Below, one piece after another: positions 6,919 through 10,886 of a DNA stretch of 10,886 nt. The notes under the pieces are model-generated. The model had not been told where the DNA came from and did no database searches. It saw only the letters and a program-made list of their open reading frames with translations. The stretch lies in the NCBI RefSeq assembly GCF_937876455.1, contig NZ_CALFIG010000062.1, forward strand, positions 1 to 10,886. The letters are read 5' to 3'. The translations under genes and the position numbers were made by a program. Source of the DNA: an uncultured Flavobacterium sp. (lineage in GTDB: Bacteria; Bacteroidota; Bacteroidia; Flavobacteriales; Flavobacteriaceae). How positions within the stretch are numbered: position 1 is the first letter of the stretch; each line of letters starts with the position of its first letter.

Positions 6919-7839
6919 ATGGGAGCTCCAAGTAAACACAAAATCTACACAGAATTTTACCAAGAACAAGCCGTAAACTACAAAAAACATTTAGACATTT
7001 TAGGATTAAATCCCGAAACTACACAAAGCAGATATTTATATTTAAGAGAATTTTTTAGTTATTTAGAAAATAATAAAATATTTGATATAAAAGAAGTTAC
7101 ACCAAAAGAAATAGCAGACTACAACAACTATTTAAAAGCCAAGAAAAGCCAACGAACAGGAAAAGCACTAAAACAAAAAAGCATATACGACCATATGCGA
7201 AACCTTCAACAATATTTAGGGTATTTATTAGAATTAGAAACTATAAAAACCAATCCAGCATCACACCTAAAATTTACTAATGGAACTGAAAAAGTAGAGC
7301 GATTTATATTTAGCCAGGACCAAATACAAGAACTTTACAAAGTAGCCAATTTAGAAGAAAAAGCCATTTTAAATATTGGTTATGGCTGTGGACTTCGAGC
7401 ACAGGAAATAAGCGATTTAAACAAAGAAGATATTAGATTTAGTGAAAATATAGTAATTGTTCAAAAAGGTAAAAACAGCAAACGTAGATTAGTTCCTATA
7501 AGTGATAAAATCAAAACAGAATTAGAAGCATTTATTTTTTCAAATGAAAAGAAAACAAATGAAGTTTTTTTACACAGCAAAGGACAACGAATGCAAACAG
7601 GAACACTCAACAAACGATTAAAAAACCTTATCCGTAAAGCAAAACTAAATATAGATGAAATGCAATTAAACAGTATTGGAATACACAATTTACGGCACTC
7701 CATCGCAACACACTTACTGCAAAACGGAATGAAACTCGAACAGGTTCAAAAATTTTTAGGACATAGCCACATCGAGAGTACAGAAATATATACACATATA
7801 ACTCAAAATCAGATTAATAGTTTATATGAACAAACCTAA
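6919..7839 (+). CDS. Tyrosine recombinase, XerC/D-like, full catalytic set
   Basis: A 306-residue recombinase with no arm-type domain, so of the simple Xer-like layout. Residues 10-115 form the SAM-like core-binding domain, and 128-300 the catalytic domain. The catalytic residues are all visible: R160 (GCGLRAQEI), K183 (VQKGKNSKRR), H256 and R259 (IHNLRH), H282 (LGHSH) and the nucleophile Y291 (TEIYTH). It should cut and rejoin DNA at a two-arm core site. It lies 195 bases after the primase, with the iteron-like repeats in the gap, and 41 bases before a second, degenerate recombinase on the same strand, so the pair probably acts together. No separate promoter is clear, and it may be read from the primase promoter. 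The start ATG follows a very AT-rich leader containing TTTTTAATT twice. Confidence 0.93.
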   Translation: MGAPSKHKIYTEFYQEQAVNYKKHLDILGLNPETTQSRYLYLREFFSYLENNKIFDIKEVTPKEIADYNNYLKAKKSQRTGKALKQKSIYDHMRNLQQYLGYLLELETIKTNPASHLKFTNGTEKVERFIFSQDQIQELYKVANLEEKAILNIGYGCGLRAQEISDLNKEDIRFSENIVIVQKGKNSKRRLVPISDKIKTELEAFIFSNEKKTNEVFLHSKGQRMQTGTLNKRLKNLIRKAKLNIDEMQLNSIGIHNLRHSIATHLLQNGMKLEQVQKFLGHSHIESTEIYTHITQNQINSLYEQT

Positions 7840-7845
7840 CGAAGT

Positions 7846-7856
7846 GGTTCACGAAT
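7846..7856 (+). repeat. Isolated copy of the 11-bp iteron-like unit
   Basis: GGTTCACGAAT, seven bases after the first recombinase stop, differs from the unit GGTTCGCTAAT at 6743-6753 at two positions. It may be a further binding site, but a single 9/11 match could be chance. Confidence 0.3.
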
Positions 7857-7880
7857 TCCTTTAAAAAACAATAAAAAAAT

Positions 7881-8777
7881 ATGAGTACACTTCGTAATTA
7901 TTTAGAGAAAAAGTATAGCAAAAGCACATTAAACAGTAACTTATACAACATCAAAAGATTTACAGATTACTACGATAAAAAAGCACCAAAAGCCACATTT
8001 AAAGAGGTTTTAAACTATATAGAACATTTACGAAAAAACTACGATTTACACCCAAAAACGTTAAGACATTGCTTGTATGGAGTTAAAATATACTTCAATT
8101 ATCTATTAGAAACAGGACAAAGAAATGATCATCCTTGCAGTGAATTATTTTTAAAAGATAAAATTGATAAACAAATACAAGTCGATACACTTTACAGCTC
8201 AGAAACACTAGAAACTTTTTTTGAAACCTACCAAATCAGAAAGAAAAAATATTTAGAAAATAGAAATAAAATTATCATTAGTTTATTGATTTATCAAGCA
8301 TTAACAGTCAAAGAAATAGCAGAACTAGAAATACAAAACATCAATTTAGAAAAATGCGAAATCTTCATCAAAGCAAGCGAGGAACTAAAAGCCAAAAGTC
8401 CACAAAGTAGAACCTTACCATTACAAGCAAAACAAATACTTTTAATCTATAAATATTTAGAAAAAGACAGAGTTAAACTACTACAATACAACCATAAAAA
8501 AGAAACAGAAACTAATTTTATACTCGGTCAATACGGCGAAAAAATCAATCCTCACGGCATTAGTAAAATGATAAACGAACAAAAACCAAAAAGCGAACAA
8601 ATACAACCAATGAAGATAAGACAAAGTGTAATAGCAAACTTATTAAAAAAGGAAAACGACACCAGAATAGTACAAGTTTTTAGCGGACACAGACGAGCAT
8701 CAACCACAATCCAATACAAACAAACCGAACTGGAGCAATTACAACAAGCAGTAAACAATTACCACCCAATCCGATAA
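7881..8777 (+). CDS. Second tyrosine recombinase with degenerate active site
   Basis: A 298-residue protein with the same two-domain plan as its neighbour: a core-binding domain at about 1-95 and a catalytic-fold domain at 105-285. The catalytic set is incomplete. Arg-I in the LLIYQALTVKEIAELE segment is replaced by T142. The HxxR position in PMKIRQS keeps R247 but has M244 instead of His. H270 (FSGHRR) and the putative nucleophile Y279 (IQYK) remain, and K164 (IFIKAS) may be the hairpin lysine. It is therefore probably a structural or regulatory partner of the first recombinase, or has reduced activity. Paired and tripled tyrosine recombinases are known, for example TnpA/TnpB of Tn554 and RIT elements. 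No frameshift or stop interrupts the gene, so the changes look tolerated, not recent decay. Confidence 0.88.
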   Translation: MSTLRNYLEKKYSKSTLNSNLYNIKRFTDYYDKKAPKATFKEVLNYIEHLRKNYDLHPKTLRHCLYGVKIYFNYLLETGQRNDHPCSELFLKDKIDKQIQVDTLYSSETLETFFETYQIRKKKYLENRNKIIISLLIYQALTVKEIAELEIQNINLEKCEIFIKASEELKAKSPQSRTLPLQAKQILLIYKYLEKDRVKLLQYNHKKETETNFILGQYGEKINPHGISKMINEQKPKSEQIQPMKIRQSVIANLLKKENDTRIVQVFSGHRRASTTIQYKQTELEQLQQAVNNYHPIR

Positions 8778-8879
8778 TTAAAATAGGAACGCTTCGCTGA
8801 CGAGTTTGCACCCACCCAGTCCAACGCTTCCCAACGCTCCAGTGGTTCTCCCACCGCAATCGGCACTTGTTTTTCCCAC

Positions 8880-8955
8880 AGTAAGTCAATAAAAACAGGT
8901 TTTTTGTTTTCCCAAAGCCATCGCACACAAAAAAACCTGTTTTTATCCACTTACT
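8880..8955. repeat. Large inverted repeat (about 27-bp arms)
   Basis: The left arm (8880-8906: AGTAAGT, two bases, then ATAAAAACAGGTTTTTT) is matched in inverse by 8929-8955 with a two-base mismatch after AGTAAGT, leaving a loop of about 22 bases. There is no T-run after the right arm, so it does not look like a terminator. It starts about 100 bases after the recombinase stop. Confidence 0.75.
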
Positions 8956-9007
8956 CCCAAAGCCCAAAAAACAAGAGCCGAAAACCCAACGCTAAAACCA
9001 CTCCCAA

Positions 9008-9110
9008 GCTATTTTACATAATGCATCGAGCATTATAGTTCATAAAAAAGAGTTGATTATTTTTAATAGGATTTTTTTATGAAGCTATAATTTGCACTAT
9101 GTAAAATAGC
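9008..9110. repeat. Nested 103-base inverted repeat
   Basis: The outer arms are GCTATTTTACATAATGC (9008-9024) and its inverse at 9094-9110, with one mismatch in 17. The inner arms are TTATAGTTCATAAAAAA (9033-9049) and its inverse at 9072-9090, with one extra base in the right arm. An asymmetric internal loop (8 bases left, 3 right) separates the two stems, giving a long imperfect cruciform or hairpin with bulges. CCAACGCT lies just outside both ends. Confidence 0.75.
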
Positions 9111-9230
9111 CGCTCTCCAACGCTCCCACCCGAAATAGGAGCTTCGCAAGAGTTTTCATTTTTAATTATTTGCTTCAAAAAAGCTTCACAAAAAAGCCAG
9201 CTACAGTAGTTGCCGTCTTTCTTTGCTTGT

Positions 9231-9246
9231 TTTTTGTGCACAAAAA
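9231..9246. repeat. Perfect 16-bp palindrome
   Basis: TTTTTGTGCACAAAAA is fully self-complementary with no spacer. The core GTGCAC recurs at 9275-9280, in the context TTTGTGCAC. A palindrome of this type is a good dimeric-protein binding site, for example for a small regulator. Confidence 0.55.
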
Positions 9247-9298
9247 TTAAAAAAAAGCGATACGGACATACTTTGTGCACTCAATCGGCGTGAGCCTA

Positions 9299-9383
9299 TG
9301 CTCATTTTTCTTGAAGATTGCCCAGAGCGTTTACAGTAAAATAGAACTAATCGGAAAGGGCAATCTTCAAAAAAAATCGAGCA
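9299..9383. repeat. Inverted repeat with about 25-bp arms
   Basis: The left arm at 9299-9323 contains TGCTC, a T-rich tract and TTGAAGATTGCCC. The right arm at 9358-9383 is its inverse, with one substitution and one inserted base; the inner 13 bp (TTGAAGATTGCCC with GGGCAATCTTCAA) are perfect. The spacer is 34 bases. The sequence after the right arm is not a T-run, so this is not a terminator of the plus strand. Confidence 0.75.
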
Positions 9384-9513
9384 CCACATTTTAACCAACC
9401 AGCCATCAACCCGAAAACCCCGAAATTGGTTTTGTACTGGCGATTGGATAATGGATAAACAAACACGATTTTTTTTTCATCTGAAGAACAAAATAATTAA
9501 TACTTCAGTCGAG

Positions 9514-9609
9514 GATGTCCCGTAGATGTCCCGAGGATAAGCCCACCATAAGCCCACTTGAGCCCACTTTTTCTTATGGATATAAAAACGATGTTTTACA
9601 GATGTTTTA
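9514..9609. repeat. Helically phased short direct repeats
   Basis: GATGTCCCG occurs at 9514-9522 and 9525-9533 (11-base spacing). AGCCCAC occurs at 9540-9546, 9551-9557 and 9561-9567 (11 and 10). GATGTTTTA occurs at 9590-9598 and 9601-9609 (11). Three repeat families with one-turn spacing in under 100 bases indicate a multi-site protein-binding array, such as an origin or a recombinase end. It lies just before the second Rhs tip. Confidence 0.6.
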
Positions 9610-9712
9610 TAGCAGAAAGCAGCTTAAAACAACCAAATCACGCATTTAAAAGCGATTTAAACTGAAATCTTTTCTTTTTCAACTGAAATTCAATTGAAAA
9701 TAAAAAAAGTTT

Positions 9713-9720
9713 TATCTTTG
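9713..9720 (+). promoter_or_regulatory. -7 box of the second Rhs tip
   Basis: TATCTTTG is an exact TAnnTTTG. The nearest upstream TTG (9694-9696) is 16 bases away, shorter than the usual 19-21. The preferred ATG at 9727 begins only 6 bases after the box, so transcription would start at or very near the start codon, giving a leaderless or near-leaderless mRNA. Confidence 0.55.
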
Positions 9721-9726
9721 GTGCAA

Positions 9727-10431
9727 ATGGGATGTTTACAGCTGACATACGAACCAAAATTGAAAATCGTTCACTCGCACGAGGCAAAAAGTGTGCAGTT
9801 GTGGTTAAGTGTTGACCCACTAGCAGAAGATGGTCCTGAGTACTCTCCATATTGTTATACATTTAACGATCCTATAAATTTAACTGACCCAGATGGTAGA
9901 TGGCCTGATTTACCTAAATATTTTAAAGATCTGGGCAAAGCTATAAAACAGTCTATTGCTGACGATTTCAGTACGTATAATAAAAGAAAATTTGACAAAG
10001 ATGTAATACAGCCATTAAAAAACGGTTTGAAAAAATTAGATAATTTATTAACAGGAGATGGTGAGAAAAATAATAAACAAGGTGGCTATGATTTTCGTAG
10101 TGATTTAAAACAAGGCGCTAATTCTGATCAAAAGCAGAAAAGAAAAGGAGATAGAAACACTGAGACAGCTGATGCAACTGGGATAGACGCCGCTTCTGGA
10201 CTAAGCGATAAAACTACAGATAGGAAAGTTAAAACAGTGAAAGATGTTGCTGAAAAACTAAAAGGAGGTTTCGGCCAAGGAGATAATATTAAAAACGCTA
10301 AATATATATACTCTAAAGATAAAAAAAGTGATACGATTCCTATGTATACTTATGGAGGAAAAGATCACACTGTTCAATTAGTAGAAAAAAAAGTAAATGG
10401 CAAAATTGTTAAAGTTGAAAAACCTAAATAA
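9727..10431 (+). CDS. Orphan Rhs tip with unrecognised C-terminal toxin domain
   Basis: A 234-residue protein from the ATG at 9727. A TTG at 9694 would add 11 residues, but it lies upstream of a good -7 box. The start MGCLQLTY matches, from memory, the N terminus of short orphan Rhs tips in Bacteroidota. VDPLAE (29-34) through NDPINLTDPDGR (47-58) is the Rhs core end. The rest is hydrophilic and lysine-rich: an amphipathic segment at 60-105, a low-complexity charged stretch at 110-150, then a final domain near 165-234 (VAEKLKGGFGQGDNIKNAKYIYS...TYGGKDHTVQLV). I do not recognise this domain. A basic nuclease-like effector is possible, but no catalytic motif is certain. It overlaps a lipoprotein gene, its probable immunity partner. 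It shares a 20-bp block with the first tip at the VDPLAE codons. Confidence 0.78.
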   Translation: MGCLQLTYEPKLKIVHSHEAKSVQLWLSVDPLAEDGPEYSPYCYTFNDPINLTDPDGRWPDLPKYFKDLGKAIKQSIADDFSTYNKRKFDKDVIQPLKNGLKKLDNLLTGDGEKNNKQGGYDFRSDLKQGANSDQKQKRKGDRNTETADATGIDAASGLSDKTTDRKVKTVKDVAEKLKGGFGQGDNIKNAKYIYSKDKKSDTIPMYTYGGKDHTVQLVEKKVNGKIVKVEKPK

Positions 10432-10816
10432 TATTATTCTATTGTTATTGTTACTTGTTTCCTGTAATGATGACAAAAAAAATAAATATGTTATTCATAA
10501 ATATGATGATGGCACTTATTTAAAAAGTAATTACTTTTTAGAGAATAACGATACTGTATTAAATGGAAAATGTTCAATATTTTATAGTAATAATAAATTA
10601 AAAATATCGAGTGAATTATATAGAAATGAAATTAATGGAAAAGTTAATTACTATGGTATTGATGGTTTATTAGATTCAATTAAATATATTGTTAATAATA
10701 AAGAAATCGGCGAAACTTATTGGTATCATAAAAATGGAAATATTTTCAAATATAATTTTTATGACGATTTAAATAATGCTGAGTGTCATAGGATTTTGTG
10801 CATTGATCGCAAGTAA
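10415..10816 (+). CDS. MORN/YwqK-like lipoprotein, probable immunity protein
   Basis: A lipoprotein of about 133 residues if read from the TTG at 10415 (MKNLNNIILLLLLLVSC), or 139 from the ATG at 10397. I prefer TTG because it gives the standard signal peptide; both overlap the toxin gene (17 or 35 bases). The lipobox is LVS-C. The mature part shows MORN_2/YwqK-type repeats: NGKCSIFYSNNKLKISSELY, then NGKVNYYGIDGLLDSI, then GETYWYHKNGNIFKYNF. YwqK-family proteins are known as antitoxins or immunity proteins of polymorphic toxins, so protection against the overlapping tip is likely. The last residues (ECHRILCIDRK) depart from the repeat pattern, and the gene may be truncated or shifted there. 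A weak terminator follows. Confidence 0.75.
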   Translation: MKNLNNIILLLLLLVSCNDDKKNKYVIHKYDDGTYLKSNYFLENNDTVLNGKCSIFYSNNKLKISSELYRNEINGKVNYYGIDGLLDSIKYIVNNKEIGETYWYHKNGNIFKYNFYDDLNNAECHRILCIDRK

Positions 10817-10821
10817 ATACT

Positions 10822-10851
10822 CGTACTTTATCAGCTCTGGTACGTTTTTTT
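10822..10851 (+). terminator. Weak possible terminator
   Basis: CGTAC (10822-10826) pairs with GTACG (10840-10844), followed by seven T. The stem is short and the loop is 13 bases, so it is a weak candidate. It sits just after the lipoprotein stop. Nothing else is seen up to the window edge. Confidence 0.35.
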
Positions 10852-10886
10852 GAATGATAATTATCGAGCACTAATACATAATCATC

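Larger units (their letters stand above)
8821..9126 (+). repeat. Four dispersed copies of CCAACGCT
   Basis: CCAACGCT occurs at 8821-8828, 8831-8838, 8986-8993 and 9117-9124. The second and fourth extend to CCAACGCTCC and are followed by a CCCACC-containing stretch. The last two flank the 9008-9110 inverted repeat. Four exact 8-mers in 300 bases of an AT-rich window point to a functional or duplicated site. Confidence 0.5.
3947..9690. mobile_element. Candidate mobile module: regulator, primase-ATPase, two recombinases, structured tail
   Basis: Between two Rhs-tip cassettes lies a compact set: a divergent XRE regulator and primase-ATPase, two adjacent tyrosine recombinases on the primase strand, and about 900 bp of non-coding DNA full of inverted and direct repeats. 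Replication initiation plus recombination plus a control gene is the minimum set of an integrative or plasmid-like element. There is no relaxase, capsid or transfer gene, so it is not a standard ICE or phage. The boundaries are approximate: I could not find matching terminal repeats on both sides, and the ends are placed at the regulator stop and just before the second tip's promoter. C exceeds G on the primase strand, whereas the flanking Rhs genes show the opposite trend. Confidence 0.5.
8778..9693. other. Long non-coding segment rich in inverted and direct repeats
   Basis: About 900 bases follow the second recombinase with no reading frame I would call a gene. The first 250 bases are C-rich on this strand and poor in G, very unlike ordinary coding DNA here. 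The segment carries three large inverted repeats, a perfect 16-bp palindrome, repeated CCAACGCT and phased direct repeats near its right end, all listed separately. A partly duplicated motif, AATAGGAACGCTTCGC near 8782 and AATAGGAGCTTCGC near 9135, brackets the first half. It is the natural place for an origin, recombination sites or a structured RNA of the module. Confidence 0.6.

Noticed and set aside
8821..9126. Integron attC sites
   Set aside because: Some CCAAC copies fit the RYYYAAC pattern, but no matching GTTRRRY partner with the proper spacing was seen, and neither recombinase shows the IntI-specific insertion.
8880..9383. Transcription terminators
   Set aside because: The three inverted repeats have long loops and no T-run after the right arm on the plus strand.
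8680..9398. Several minus-strand open frames of 63-95 codons
   Set aside because: They overlap the recombinase end or the inverted-repeat tail, have low-complexity Cys/Phe/Leu-rich translations, and lack promoters or recognisable domains.

Overview
The window looks like accessory DNA of a Bacteroidota bacterium, most likely a flavobacterium. The grounds are low GC, an IntDOT-like integrase with an N-terminal arm domain, Bacteroidota-type promoters (TAnnTTTG -7 boxes), Rhs tips of the VDPLAE...DPDGR type, and frequent small lipoproteins. No species can be named from the sequence alone.

Layout. (1) 1-646: AT-rich DNA with one small hypothetical gene. (2) 647-725: an orphan copy of the 3' end of a serine-type tRNA followed by a strong terminator, which is the typical footprint of tRNA-targeted integration. 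(3) 777-2166: inverted repeats, then a tyrosine integrase. (4) 2313-3948: an orphan Rhs toxin tip with an added membrane anchor and an L,D-transpeptidase-like Cys/His motif, a tightly coupled lipoprotein (probable immunity protein), and a terminator. (5) 3947-8777: a compact module made of an XRE-type regulator, a divergent CHC2/TOPRIM primase fused to an ATPase, and two adjacent tyrosine recombinases. The first recombinase has a full catalytic set and the second is degenerate. An 11-bp tandem repeat with an inverted copy follows the primase. (6) 8778-9693: about 900 bp with no convincing gene but dense large inverted repeats, a 16-bp palindrome and helically phased short direct repeats. (7) 9713-10816: a second orphan Rhs tip with its own promoter and an overlapping MORN/YwqK-like lipoprotein. 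(8) 10817-10886: a weak terminator and the window edge.

How the parts may work together. Two toxin-tip/lipoprotein pairs flank a self-contained replication and recombination module. The two tips share a 20-bp block encoding VDPLAE, the usual junction where Rhs tips are swapped, so they look like displaced toxin cassettes. The central module is best read as a mobile element: regulator, primase-helicase, recombinase pair, and a structured non-coding end that may hold its origin and recombination sites. Its coding strand is C-rich over G, unlike the flanking Rhs genes, which suggests separate ancestry. The combination of CHC2-TOPRIM-ATPase, catalytic plus degenerate recombinases, and a hairpin/iteron-rich tail is the best candidate here for an undescribed system. 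Its boundaries and mechanism are inference.
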